Of a DNA stretch of 64,000 nt, positions 8,120 to 17,403 are shown piece by piece. The stretch is from Variovorax sp. J22G73. GTDB lineage: Bacteria; Pseudomonadota; Gammaproteobacteria; Burkholderiales; Burkholderiaceae_C. Location of the stretch: the NCBI RefSeq assembly GCF_030317035.1, contig NZ_JASZYK010000002.1, forward strand, positions 496,001 through 560,000, written 5' to 3'. Position numbers and translations under genes: made by a program. How positions within the stretch are numbered: position 1 is the stretch's first letter; the number at the start of each line of letters is the position of its first letter. Under the pieces are notes generated by a model that saw only the letters and a program-made list of their open reading frames with translations, had not been told where the DNA came from and searched no databases.

Positions 8120-8779
8120 TCATAGTTTCGGCACCATGTAGCCGACGCCGCGCACGTTGCGAATGAGCTCGGCCCCGAGCTTCTTGCGCAGGCCGTGCAC
8201 GTACACCTCGACCGCGTTGCTGCTGATCTCGTCTTTCCAGCTGTAGAGCTTTTCTTCCAGCTGGGCACGCGACAGCACCATGCCGGGCCGTGCCAGCAAG
8301 GGCTCCAGCACGGCCCATTCGCGCGCCGACAGCACCACGGGCTGGCCGGCCACGGATACCTCGCGGGTGGCGGGGTTGATGCTGACGCCCATGTGCTCGT
8401 ACACAGGCTCCGCGCGCCCCGCAGCGCGGCGCAGCAGGGCGCGGATGCGCGCCAGCAGCTCGTCGAGGTCGTAGGGCTTGAGCACGTAGTCGTCGGCGCC
8501 GGCGTCCAGGCCTTCGATGCGCTGCTGCACCGAGTCGCGCGCGGTGGCGATCAGCACCGGCATGCGCTGCTTGCGCGCGCGCAGGTTGCGCAGCACTTCG
8601 AGGCCGTCGCGGCGCGGCACGCCCAGGTCGAGCATGACCAGGTCGTACTGCTGGGTGCGCAGGGCCGATTCGGCCGCCTCGCCGTCTTTCACCCAATCGA
8701 CCGCGTACTGCTCGGCACGCAGCAGGTCGAGCACGGCTTCGCCGATCATCACGTCGTCTTCGAGGAGGAGGAGTCGCAT
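8120..8779 (-). CDS. OmpR/PhoB-family response regulator (QseB/PmrA-like)
   Basis: DNA-binding regulator of 219 residues. The receiver domain has EDD at 7-9, phosphoacceptor Asp51 (LVMLDLGVPRRDGLEVL), the conserved Thr/Ala switch region (ATARD) and Lys in LKPYDLDEL. The C-terminal winged helix (about 125-219) has LSAREWAVLEPLLARPG and the recognition-helix region SSNAVEVYVHGLRKKL, typical of the QseB/PmrA/TctD branch. It is first in an operon with the kinase gene and, further on, the Do protease. A CTTAAA-N5-CTTAAA box before the protease gene fits this regulator subgroup. The inducing signal is not evident. Confidence 0.9.
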   Translation of the reverse strand: MRLLLLEDDVMIGEAVLDLLRAEQYAVDWVKDGEAAESALRTQQYDLVMLDLGVPRRDGLEVLRNLRARKQRMPVLIATARDSVQQRIEGLDAGADDYVLKPYDLDELLARIRALLRRAAGRAEPVYEHMGVSINPATREVSVAGQPVVLSAREWAVLEPLLARPGMVLSRAQLEEKLYSWKDEISSNAVEVYVHGLRKKLGAELIRNVRGVGYMVPKL

Positions 8780-8840
8780 GGTTGTGTCCCTTTGCGGAAT
8801 TCGAGGCGCGGGCCGGGGCGAAAGTTCAGGGGCCGGCGGA

Positions 8841-9611
8841 CTACAGGAGCGAACGCACTTCGCGCGCCGCTTCGAACAGCAGCGGCAGCATGTCGCGCTG
8901 CAGCGCCTCTTCCTGGTAGCGGGTGCCCGACAGCACCACGTTCAGCGCGGCCACCGTGTGGCCCTGCATGTCGCGCAGCGGCACCGCCAGCGCCTGCACG
9001 CCCAGCTCGTGCTCTTCGCTGGCAAAGCAGTGGTCGTCCTTGCGCGCGCGCGCCACCAGCTGGCGCAGGCCGCGCGCCTGCGTGACGGTCTGCGGCGTGA
9101 GCCGCGCCAGGTGCCGGCCCTTGAGCCACTGCGTGAACTGGGTGGGCGGCATGGCCGCCAGCAGCACGCGACCGGTGGACGTGGCATGCGCCGGCAGGCG
9201 CGCGCCCAGGTGCAGGCCGTACGCCAGCACGCGCGTCGGCGTGCCGTAGCTGCCGCTGCGCGCCACGATGACCACCTCTTCGCCGTCGAGCACCACGGCC
9301 GAGAACGACTCGCCCGTTTGCGCCGCCAGCCGGTTCAGCGTGGGCTGCAGCGCGCGCGGCAGCCGTGAAGAGGCCAGGTAGCTGCCCGAGAAGCGCAGCA
9401 CCTTGGGCGCCATCCAGAAATAGCTGCCGTCGGTTTCCAGGTAGCCCAGGTGCGCCAGCGTCAGCAGGTGGCGGCGGGCGGCGGCGCGCGTGAGGCCGGC
9501 GCGCTCTGCGGCCAGCGTGGCGTTCAGGCGCTGGCGCTCGGTGTCGAAGCTCTCGAGCACGGCCATGCCCTTGGCGATGCCCTCGATGAAGTCGGCTCTG
9601 GCAATGGTCAT
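8841..9611 (-). CDS. pobR: IclR-family regulator of 4-hydroxybenzoate degradation (PobR-like)
   Basis: An IclR-family regulator of 256 residues from the ATG at 9611; an upstream in-frame ATG adds only an Arg/Pro-rich tail and would cover the operator. The N-terminal winged helix-turn-helix is at about 10-70 (LNATLAAERAGLTRAAARRHLLTL) and the ligand domain at about 80-256 (STGRVLLA, HELGVQALAVPLRD). FDTERQRLNATLAAERAGLTRAAARRHL-type helices are characteristic of the PcaR/PcaU/PobR subgroup. It is divergent from pobA, the classical pobR-pobA arrangement, with a three-half-site operator between them. It probably activates pobA when 4-hydroxybenzoate is present. Confidence 0.82.
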   Translation of the reverse strand: MTIARADFIEGIAKGMAVLESFDTERQRLNATLAAERAGLTRAAARRHLLTLAHLGYLETDGSYFWMAPKVLRFSGSYLASSRLPRALQPTLNRLAAQTGESFSAVVLDGEEVVIVARSGSYGTPTRVLAYGLHLGARLPAHATSTGRVLLAAMPPTQFTQWLKGRHLARLTPQTVTQARGLRQLVARARKDDHCFASEEHELGVQALAVPLRDMQGHTVAALNVVLSGTRYQEEALQRDMLPLLFEAAREVRSLL

Positions 9612-9655
9612 GCGGGCGGGTGCGGTGGCTTGAAACAGGGGGCGGATGGAACTGT

Positions 9656-9692
9656 TGCGCGATGATCGCGCACGCGTTCGCATGATCGCACA
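9656..9692. promoter_or_regulatory. Three-half-site operator between pobR and pobA
   Basis: A perfect palindrome TGCGCGAT-G-ATCGCGCA (9656-9672) is followed 20 bp downstream by a third half-site ATCGCACA (9685-9692) in direct orientation. A palindrome plus a direct repeat of the same half-site is the arrangement described for the PcaU/PobR-type IclR operators of Acinetobacter. It starts 45 bp from the pobR start and lies about 75-110 bp from the pobA start. Confidence 0.6.
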
Positions 9693-9744
9693 CAGCCTCC
9701 GCGGCGGCCACCCCGGCGGCGCGCCCGCGCCCTACGCTCCGTGA

Positions 9745-10947
<1,203 letters not shown>

Positions 10948-10964
10948 GCGCGGGACGCCAGACG

Positions 10965-11387
10965 CTAGACGGCAATGCTGGCGGGGGCGGCGTGCCCCTC
11001 CAGCGCGGCCTTCATGGCCGCCCCGCCCTGCGCCATCATCGGCTCGATGTAGGCGACCATGGCGTCGGGCAGCACGTCGGTGATCCAGACGAAACGCGAG
11101 CGCCCTTCGCCCTCGTCGAACACCTGTGCCGAGGCGTGGTGGTGGGCGGCCTTGCCGCCGGTCACGGTGTAGGCCAGCCGGCGGTGCGCATCGTCGAGCC
11201 CGACCAGGGCCTCGCGCGCGACGAGGCCGTTGGCAAAGGTGAGCACGCGGGCGCCTTCGGCGTCGAGGTGGCACGCCGTGAGAAAACCCGGCGCGAGCCG
11301 CGTGTGCACAGCGCCGAAGTCGCGCAGCGCGTCCCACACGTGGGCGGCGTCCGCCTCGACGACGAATTCCTTGTAGATGGTGGCCAT
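10965..11387 (-). CDS. SRPBCC-fold (polyketide cyclase/START-like) protein
   Basis: A 140-residue single-domain protein beginning MATIYKEFVVEADAAHVWDALRDFG, the usual SRPBCC opening in which a beta strand leads to the helix HVWDALRDFG. The ending FVWITDVLPDAM...YIEPMMAQGGAAMKAALE is the long C-terminal helix. SRPBCC proteins bind hydrophobic ligands; the closest types are polyketide cyclase/dehydrase-like proteins with no fixed reaction. It starts two bases after the stop of the AraC regulator and is surely cotranscribed with it. The ligand is unknown. It converges with pobA, 17 bp away. Confidence 0.8.
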   Translation of the reverse strand: MATIYKEFVVEADAAHVWDALRDFGAVHTRLAPGFLTACHLDAEGARVLTFANGLVAREALVGLDDAHRRLAYTVTGGKAAHHHASAQVFDEGEGRSRFVWITDVLPDAMVAYIEPMMAQGGAAMKAALEGHAAPASIAV

Positions 11388-11389
11388 GG

Positions 11390-12310
11390 TCAACCTCGCT
11401 TCAAAGTGACGGTGCCCTGCCCGACGGCATGAAAAGGCATGAGCGGGCGGCCATCGTCGCGCAGCGCGGCAATGCGGTCTTGGAAAATCTTGCGCTCGCC
11501 CTGCGCGGCCTTGCGGAAGGCGCCCGGCGACACGCCCGCCGCGCGATGAAAGGTGCGCACGAAGTTGCTCAGGTCGGCAAAGCCCACGTCCAGCGCCACC
11601 TCGGTCACGGGGCGGTGGCGGTCGTCCACCAGCAGGCGCGCGGCATGGCGCAGCCGCGAACGCACGAGGTACTGGTGCGGCGTGACGCCCAGCACCTGCG
11701 AGAACACCCGCAAGAAATGGAAAGCGCTCAGGCCCGTCTCGGCGGCCGCGTGGTCGAGGCCGATGTCGCTCGCCGAATGGGCGTCGATCCACATCGCGGC
11801 ATCGACCGCGCGGCGCCGGTCGCGCGGCGTGGCGGTGACTGACGCCGGGCGCTTCTTGCGGTCGGCCACCAGGTCGACGAAACGGCTTGCGAACCACATG
11901 CCCAGCTCATCGAGCCCGACGTCGCCATGCCCCTCGGCGGCAGCTTGCGCCAGCTCGCCGAGCACCACGAGTTCAGCCAGCGGCGGCACGCCGCCGGTGC
12001 GCCAGGTCTTGCGGTCGCCGCCGATCAGATCGACGAAGCCCGGCGACAGGTGAAAGGCCAGGCACTCGTCGCCGCAGACGTGGTTGTCGTGCGTGCACAT
12101 GTACTCGTCGCCCGCGCAGCCGACGAGCACCGACCCGGCCACCAGCTCATAGGCCCGCCCGCGCGTGCGGTAGCCGAAGCTGCCTTTGCGCACGTACGAG
12201 ACCGAGTGGCCCTCGTGCAGCTCGGTGAAGGGCCTGGCGTCGGGGCCGGCGTCGCAGCGGTAGCTGGCGATGCGGATCGCGTCGGTCTTCAGTTCCGACA
12301 GCACGAGCAT
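11390..12310 (-). CDS. AraC-family transcriptional regulator
   Basis: A regulator of 306 residues. The N-terminal cupin-like sensor region (about 15-120) has [22 protein letters not shown] and a cluster of potential metal ligands ([21 protein letters not shown]). The C-terminal AraC DNA-binding domain (about 175-275) has the two helix-turn-helix units, [23 protein letters not shown] and [29 protein letters not shown]. The Cys/His cluster resembles regulators that hold an Fe-S cluster or Zn, but that is inference. It is the promoter-proximal gene of a two-gene unit with the SRPBCC protein, and the molybdopterin dehydrogenase gene ends 48 bp upstream. Confidence 0.88.
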   Translation of the reverse strand: MLVLSELKTDAIRIASYRCDAGPDARPFTELHEGHSVSYVRKGSFGYRTRGRAYELVAGSVLVGCAGDEYMCTHDNHVCGDECLAFHLSPGFVDLIGGDRKTWRTGGVPPLAELVVLGELAQAAAEGHGDVGLDELGMWFASRFVDLVADRKKRPASVTATPRDRRRAVDAAMWIDAHSASDIGLDHAAAETGLSAFHFLRVFSQVLGVTPHQYLVRSRLRHAARLLVDDRHRPVTEVALDVGFADLSNFVRTFHRAAGVSPGAFRKAAQGERKIFQDRIAALRDDGRPLMPFHAVGQGTVTLKRG

Positions 12311-12358
12311 GGCCTGTGCCTTTCTGTGCCTTCGTTCAAGCGCCCAGGCGCGCGGACC

Positions 12359-14689
12359 TCAGTCGACGGTCTGCATCGCCTGCCACACGCGCGCCGGGCT
12401 CAGCGGCATGTGCAGGCGCGGTGCGCGCGTGGCCAGGCCGTTGCGCGCGAACGCATCGGCCACCGCGTTCACGATGGCCGGCGTGGCGCCGATGGTGCCG
12501 AGCTCGCCCACGCCCTTCACGCCCAGCGGGTTGTTCTTGCACGGGGTCGACTGGTCCATTTCCATGTTGAACATGGTGTCGACGATGTCGGCGCGCGGCG
12601 CGGCGTAGTCCATCAGGCTGCCGGTGACGGGCTGGCCCGTTTCGTTGTCGTACACCACCTGCTCGTACAGCGCCTGGCCGATGCCCTGCACCGCGCCGCC
12701 CTCGAGCTGGCCGCGCACGATCATCGGGTTGATCACGCGGCCCACGTCGTTCACCGAGCTGTAGGCCACCACGCTGATCTCGCCGGTCGGCGGATCGACC
12801 TCGATCTCGCAGATGTGGCAACCGTTGGGCCAGGTGGGGCCGGCCACGGTGCTGGTGGAGTCGACGAAGATCTCGCGGTCGGGCTGCTTGCCGGCCAGCG
12901 TGAACAGGTCGAGCTCGAGGTCGGTGCCGGCCACGGTGAACACGCCGCGGCTGTAGGTGATGTCGTCGATGGCGGCCTCGAACTCTTGCGCGGCCAGCTC
13001 GCGCGCCTTGTCGATGGTGCGTTCCGCGCCGATGCGCACGGCCGAGCCGCCGGTGAAGAGCGAGCGCGAGCCGGCGCTGCCGAAGCCGTCGCCGCGGTCG
13101 GTGTCGCCCAGCACCACGCGCACCTTGTCGATGGGCACGCCGAAGGCATCGACGGCCAGCTGCGCCAGCGAGGTCGAAATGCCCTGCCCCATGGCATTGA
13201 CGGCGGAAAACACCTCGATCACGCCGTCGGCCTGCACCGAGACGGTGACGCGCTCTTCGAACACGTTGCCGCCCGTCCACTCCAGGAAGGTGGCGATGCC
13301 CAGGCCGCGGTGCTTGCCGTTGCGCGACGATTCGGCCGCGCGCGCGTCGAAGCCCTGCCAGTCGGCCAGCGCCAGCGCCTGGTCCATCACCGACTCGAAG
13401 TTGCCGGTGTCGTAGGTCTGCGCCATCGGGTTCTTGTACGGCATCTGCTCGGGGCGGATGAAGTTGCGCCGGCGCAGCACGATGCGGTCGATGCCGGTCT
13501 GGCGCGCGGCCTCGTCCATCAGCCGCTCGATGGTGAAGATGGCCTCGGGCCGGCCCGCGCCGCGGTAGGCGCCGGTGGGCGCGGTGTTGGTGAGCACCGC
13601 CTTGAAGTGGAAGTCGATGGTCTGGATGTCATAGACGCTGGTCTGCACCCAAGGCCCGATGAGCAGCTGGATGGCCACGCCCGTGCCGGTGGCGTAGGCG
13701 CCGACGTTGGCCAGCGTCTTGATGCGCAGCGCCAGGATCTTGCCTTCGGCGTCGAGCGCCATTTCGGCGCGCGCCTCGATGTCGCGGCCGTGCGCGCTGG
13801 AGAGAAATTCTTCGCTGCGGTCGGCCACCCACTTCACGGGGCGGTCGACCTGCAGCGCGGCGAAGGCCACGGCGATGTCCTCGGGGTAGGCGCCGGTCTT
13901 CATGCCGAAGCCGCCGCCCACGTCGCCCACGACCACGCGCACCTTTTCCTTGGGCAGGCCGATGGCCGCGCACACGGAATCGCGAACGCCCGAGGGCATC
14001 TGCGTGCTCATGCGGATCGTGAGGCGGCCGGTTTCGGCGTCGCGCGCGGCGAGCACGGAGCGCGGCTCGATGGTCAGGGCGACCACGCGCTGGTTGTTCA
14101 CGTCGAGGGCCACCACATGGGCGGCCTTGGCGAAGGCGGCGGTGGCGTCGTCGCTGTTGCCGTGGCGCATTTCGGCGGCGACGTTGCCGGTGGCCTCGTC
14201 GCACAGCAGGGGTGCGCCTTCGGCGGTGGCACCCGCCAGGTCGACCACCATGGGCAGGTCTTCGTAGTCGACCATGATGGCTTCCGCCGCGTCGCGCGCC
14301 TGCTGCACGGTGTCGGCCACCACGGCGGCCACCGCCTCGCCGACGAAGCGGGCGCGCTCGTGCGCCATGGCGTAGCGCGGCGGGCTGGCGCTGTCGCTGC
14401 CGTCGGCGCGCTTGAAGCCCGCGGCGCCGGGCATGGCCTTGACGCCCGCCTCGGCCATTTCGGCGCCGGTGATCACGCGCAGCACGCCGGGCATGGCCGC
14501 GGCGGTGCTGGTGTCGATCGACAGGATGCGTGCGTGGGGGTAGGCGGAGCGAAGGAAGACGAGGTGCGCCTGCTCGGGCAGCGTGACGTCGTCGGTGTAG
14601 CGTCCGGCGCCGGACAGAAGGCTTGCGTCCTCGAGGCGGCGCACCGCCTGGCCGCTGCCGAAGCGGAAGGGATTGGGTTCAGTGGTCAA
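12359..14689 (-). CDS. Xanthine-dehydrogenase-family molybdopterin-binding large subunit
   Basis: Large subunit of a molybdenum hydroxylase (CO-dehydrogenase-like, form II), 776 residues. The N-terminal hammerhead domain (about 10-125) has GSGQAVRRLEDASLLSGAGRY. Mo-cofactor-binding stretches include GGGFGMKTG, AYRGAGRPEA and MGQGISTSLAQLA; the C-terminal GVKGVGELG carries the expected catalytic Glu. Form I CO dehydrogenases have AYRCSFR; here AYRGAGR excludes that type, so a carboxylate, aldehyde or heterocycle substrate is more likely. I prefer the TTG at 14689 because AGAGGA lies 5 bp upstream; a further TTG at 14719 is possible. The FAD and Fe-S subunits that normally accompany it are absent. 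Confidence 0.87.
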   Translation of the reverse strand: MTTEPNPFRFGSGQAVRRLEDASLLSGAGRYTDDVTLPEQAHLVFLRSAYPHARILSIDTSTAAAMPGVLRVITGAEMAEAGVKAMPGAAGFKRADGSDSASPPRYAMAHERARFVGEAVAAVVADTVQQARDAAEAIMVDYEDLPMVVDLAGATAEGAPLLCDEATGNVAAEMRHGNSDDATAAFAKAAHVVALDVNNQRVVALTIEPRSVLAARDAETGRLTIRMSTQMPSGVRDSVCAAIGLPKEKVRVVVGDVGGGFGMKTGAYPEDIAVAFAALQVDRPVKWVADRSEEFLSSAHGRDIEARAEMALDAEGKILALRIKTLANVGAYATGTGVAIQLLIGPWVQTSVYDIQTIDFHFKAVLTNTAPTGAYRGAGRPEAIFTIERLMDEAARQTGIDRIVLRRRNFIRPEQMPYKNPMAQTYDTGNFESVMDQALALADWQGFDARAAESSRNGKHRGLGIATFLEWTGGNVFEERVTVSVQADGVIEVFSAVNAMGQGISTSLAQLAVDAFGVPIDKVRVVLGDTDRGDGFGSAGSRSLFTGGSAVRIGAERTIDKARELAAQEFEAAIDDITYSRGVFTVAGTDLELDLFTLAGKQPDREIFVDSTSTVAGPTWPNGCHICEIEVDPPTGEISVVAYSSVNDVGRVINPMIVRGQLEGGAVQGIGQALYEQVVYDNETGQPVTGSLMDYAAPRADIVDTMFNMEMDQSTPCKNNPLGVKGVGELGTIGATPAIVNAVADAFARNGLATRAPRLHMPLSPARVWQAMQTVD

Positions 14690-14798
14690 CGTGGTCCTCT
14701 TGTGCTGATCCCCGCCCAAAGCAGCCTTGCCTGGCGGATCCGCTGCGGTACTGCGAACGCGAGCTGAGCACTATATGGTTTTCGAAGGGTCTTGTGGG

Positions 14799-14831
14799 GC
14801 TCTCTTGGGCCTCTCTTGGGCCTCTCGTGCC
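14799..14831. repeat. Triplicated 11-bp tandem repeat upstream of aat
   Basis: Three consecutive 11-mers: GCTCTCTTGGG, CCTCTCTTGGG and CCTCTCGTGCC. They lie in the 247-bp divergent gap between the molybdenum hydroxylase gene and aat. No function is evident. Confidence 0.5.
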
Positions 14832-14936
14832 GATGGTCGCACCGCGCCGGCACGGCGTCTGTCGGACAGACCCTGCGCGTACGCAATTTCCCCGACACCG
14901 GATTCAAGTCCCGAAGAAGCCGTGTATACCTACGCC

Positions 14937-15704
14937 ATGCGACAACTGCCCTGGCTCGAACCCGGAGACGCCCTTCCCGACCCCGCATCGGCGTGGGGCG
15001 TCGCCGACCCCGTGCCCGGCCTGCTCGCGGCCGGCGGCTCGCTCGATGTCGATACTTTGATGCAGGCGTACAGCCACTGCGTGTTTCCGTGGTTCAGCGA
15101 AGACCAGCCGATCCTGTGGTGGAGCCCCGACCCGCGCATGGTGCTGCAGGTAGCCGACTTCAGGCTGCACCGCTCGCTTCGCAAGACCTTGCTCCACTTT
15201 GCGCAGACCCCGGGCTGCGAAGTGCGCGTCGACCACGACTTCGCGGCCGTCATCGAGGCCTGTTCGCGCTCGCCGCGCGTGGGCCAGTCGGGCACATGGA
15301 TCGTGCCGGACATGGTTCGGGCCTATACGAATTTGCACCTGGCAGGCCACGCCCACAGCGTCGAGACCTGGATAGACGGCAAGCTGGCGGGCGGTCTCTA
15401 CTGCGTGGCGCTGGGCCGCGCGGTGTTCGGCGAGTCGATGTTCACGCGCCGCCCGGACGCCTCGAAGATCGCGCTCGCGGCGCTGGTGTCGCTGTGCCGC
15501 AAATTCGGCGTGCAAATGATCGATTGCCAGCAGAACACGGCCCACCTCGCCAGCCTCGGCGCGCACGAAATGGCGCGCAAACGCTTCGTTGCCCACGTGG
15601 CTTCGGCGCGACAGCAGGAGGGTCCACGCTGGCGTTTCGAGCCCGTATACTGGTCCGAACTCCTGTCCGCGCGACCTCATTCCACTCCCGATGTGACGAC
15701 GTGA
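14937..15704 (+). CDS. aat: Leucyl/phenylalanyl-tRNA--protein transferase
   Basis: Aat transfers Leu or Phe from tRNA to proteins with N-terminal Arg or Lys, marking them for ClpS/ClpAP degradation. The 255 residues contain the family signatures [74 protein letters not shown] and the late motif [14 protein letters not shown]. The ATG at 14937 is favoured by family N-termini; an in-frame GTG at 14922 preceded by GAAGAA is an alternative. It overlaps the next gene by four bases (GTGA), so the two N-degron transferases are translationally coupled. Confidence 0.94.
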   Translation: MRQLPWLEPGDALPDPASAWGVADPVPGLLAAGGSLDVDTLMQAYSHCVFPWFSEDQPILWWSPDPRMVLQVADFRLHRSLRKTLLHFAQTPGCEVRVDHDFAAVIEACSRSPRVGQSGTWIVPDMVRAYTNLHLAGHAHSVETWIDGKLAGGLYCVALGRAVFGESMFTRRPDASKIALAALVSLCRKFGVQMIDCQQNTAHLASLGAHEMARKRFVAHVASARQQEGPRWRFEPVYWSELLSARPHSTPDVTT

Positions 15705-16450
15705 CGCACCTCAAGGACCTACCGCTTCACACCCTGCAGTTCTACGCAACGGCGCCCTACCCCTGCAGTTACCTGCCGGATCGCCAGGCCCGCTCGCAGG
15801 TGGCCACGCCCAGCCACCTGATTCACAACGACGCGTACTCCGACCTCGTGCTCAGCGGGTTCCGGCGCAGCGGCATGTTCACCTACCGGCCCTACTGCGA
15901 CGGTTGCCGCGCCTGCATCCCGCTGCGGGTGCTGGCCAACAGCTTCCAGCCCACGCGCAGCCAGCGGCGCGCGCTGAAGCAGCATTCCGAGCTGCAGGCG
16001 CGCGTGCTCAAGCTGTGCTTCATGCCCGAGCACTACCAGCTCTACCTGCGCTACCAGAACGGCCGCCACGCGGGCGGTGGCATGGACCACGACAGCATCG
16101 ACCAGTACACCCAGTTCCTGCTGCAGAGCCGGGTCAACTCGCGGCTGGTCGAGTTTCGCGACACGCTGCCCGACGGCAGCGCCGGCGCGCTGAAGATGGT
16201 GTCTATCCTCGACGTGCTGAACGACGGCATTTCCGCGGTCTATACCTTCTACGAGCCCGATACCAGCGCAGGCTACGGCACCTACAGCGTGCTCTGGCAG
16301 ATCGAGCAGGCGCGCAAGCTGGGGTTGCCGCACGTGTACCTCGGCTACTGGATCGAGCACAGCCCGAAGATGAACTACAAGGCGCGCTTCTCCCCGCACG
16401 AAGTGCTGGTCGATGGCCAGTGGCAGGCGCCATCTGATTTCACAAGGTAA
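15701..16450 (+). CDS. bpt: Bacterial aspartate/glutamate leucyltransferase (Bpt)
   Basis: Bpt adds Leu from leucyl-tRNA to N-terminal Asp or Glu, completing with Aat the bacterial N-degron entry routes. The 249 residues start at the GTG that overlaps aat's stop codon. The N-terminal ATE domain has the Cys cluster CSYLP...[12 protein letters not shown], and the C-terminal domain has [21 protein letters not shown] and [21 protein letters not shown]. Both halves are complete. It is often annotated as arginyltransferase, the eukaryotic activity of the ATE family; the bacterial members characterised (Vibrio vulnificus Bpt) use Leu. Thirty bases separate it from the following IclR gene. Confidence 0.94.
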   Translation: MTHLKDLPLHTLQFYATAPYPCSYLPDRQARSQVATPSHLIHNDAYSDLVLSGFRRSGMFTYRPYCDGCRACIPLRVLANSFQPTRSQRRALKQHSELQARVLKLCFMPEHYQLYLRYQNGRHAGGGMDHDSIDQYTQFLLQSRVNSRLVEFRDTLPDGSAGALKMVSILDVLNDGISAVYTFYEPDTSAGYGTYSVLWQIEQARKLGLPHVYLGYWIEHSPKMNYKARFSPHEVLVDGQWQAPSDFTR

Positions 16451-16451
16451 A

Positions 16452-16482
16452 ATGGCGCCCGGTCATCACCGCAGAGCGCCAT
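16452..16482. promoter_or_regulatory. Inverted repeat spanning the start of the IclR gene
   Basis: ATGGCGC (16452-16458) and GCGCCAT (16476-16482) form a perfect 7-bp inverted repeat across a 17-nt gap; the second arm overlaps the ATG at 16481. It could be an autoregulatory operator or an mRNA hairpin over the start. Confidence 0.3.
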
Positions 16483-17308
16483 GAGAAAAAACCAATCAGA
16501 CATTCCCGCCGTTCCCGTGATCCAGGTGATCGAGCGCATGTTCGCGCTGATCGATGTGCTGGCATCCCGTGAAGAAGCCATTTCGCTGAAGGAGATCAGC
16601 GAGAAGACCGGGCTTCACCCTTCCACCACCCACCGCATCCTCAACGACCTGGCCGTCGGGCGCTTCGTCGACCGGCCCGAGGCCGGCAGCTACCGGCTGG
16701 GCATGCGCCTGCTGGAACTGGGCAACCTGGTGAAGGGCCGGCTCAACGTGCGCGACGCGGCGCTGGGCCCGATGCGCGAACTGCACAAGCTCACGCAGCA
16801 GCCGGTCAACCTCAGCATGCGCCAGGGCGATGAAATCGTGTACATCGAGCGCTCCTACAGCGAGCGCTCGGGCATGCAGGTGGTGCGCGCCATTGGCGGG
16901 CGCGCTGCCTTGCACCTCACATCCACCGGCAAGCTGTTCCTGGCGGCGGACGATCCGCAGCGCGTGCGCAGCTACGCCACCCGCACCGGCCTGGCCGGCC
17001 ATACGCGCAACAGCATCACGCAACTGCCGGCGCTGGAGCGCGAATTGTCGAAGGCACGCCAGTACGGCATTGCCCGCGACAACGAAGAACTGGAACTGGG
17101 CGTGCGCTGCATGGCCGCGGGCATCTACGACGACCAGGGCAAGCTGGTGGCGGGCCTGTCCATTTCGGCGCCAGCGGACCGGCTGGACGAAGGCTGGCTG
17201 CCCAAGCTGCAGGCGACGGCCAACGAGATTTCCGGCGCGCTGGGCTTCAAGGACGGCATGGCGGCAACGCCACTGCCATCGAGCGGCACGCAGCCACCCG
17301 CCGCCTGA
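16481..17308 (+). CDS. IclR-family transcriptional regulator
   Basis: A 275-residue IclR-family regulator. The N-terminal winged helix-turn-helix (about 14-75) reads ISLKEISEKTGLHPSTTHRILNDLAVGRFV. The effector domain (about 90-260) contains QPVNLSMRQGDEIVYIERSYSERS, the family motif STGKLFLAADD, and NEELELGVRCMAAGIYDD. The last 20 residues are a Pro/Ala tail. Effector and targets are unknown; genes on both sides have no catabolic role, so the target may be distant. It lies 30 bp after bpt on the same strand and could be cotranscribed. A strong hairpin after the stop separates it from the convergent pbpG. Confidence 0.88.
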   Translation: MRKNQSDIPAVPVIQVIERMFALIDVLASREEAISLKEISEKTGLHPSTTHRILNDLAVGRFVDRPEAGSYRLGMRLLELGNLVKGRLNVRDAALGPMRELHKLTQQPVNLSMRQGDEIVYIERSYSERSGMQVVRAIGGRAALHLTSTGKLFLAADDPQRVRSYATRTGLAGHTRNSITQLPALERELSKARQYGIARDNEELELGVRCMAAGIYDDQGKLVAGLSISAPADRLDEGWLPKLQATANEISGALGFKDGMAATPLPSSGTQPPAA

Positions 17309-17347
17309 GCCGGGTCGCACCGCACGCGCGGGCGACTGACCCCTGAA

Positions 17348-17381
17348 ATGCAAACAGGCCCTGAAAAGGGCCTGTTTGCAT
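17348..17381. terminator. Bidirectional terminator hairpin between iclR and pbpG
   Basis: A perfect 15-bp stem with GAAA tetraloop: ATGCAAACAGGCCCT (17348-17362) pairs with its complement at 17367-17381. It lies between two convergent genes. No long T tract follows on either side, although the stem base itself is A/T-rich. Confidence 0.8.
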
Positions 17382-17403
17382 TGGGGCGCAGCGAGCGCAG
17401 GGT

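Noticed and set aside
6619..8268. Longer start for the histidine kinase at 8268
   Set aside because: The added 86 codons run through the dispersed repeat and the regulator gene; homologous kinases begin at the first transmembrane helix.
11927..14767. 946-codon open frame on the plus strand opposite the molybdenum hydroxylase
   Set aside because: His/Arg/Ala/Gly-rich with no domain; it mirrors the third-codon bias of the real minus-strand gene, a GC shadow.
14895..14915. GGATTCAAGTCC, resembling a tRNA T-arm, before aat
   Set aside because: No D arm, anticodon arm or acceptor stem can be folded around it; chance match.
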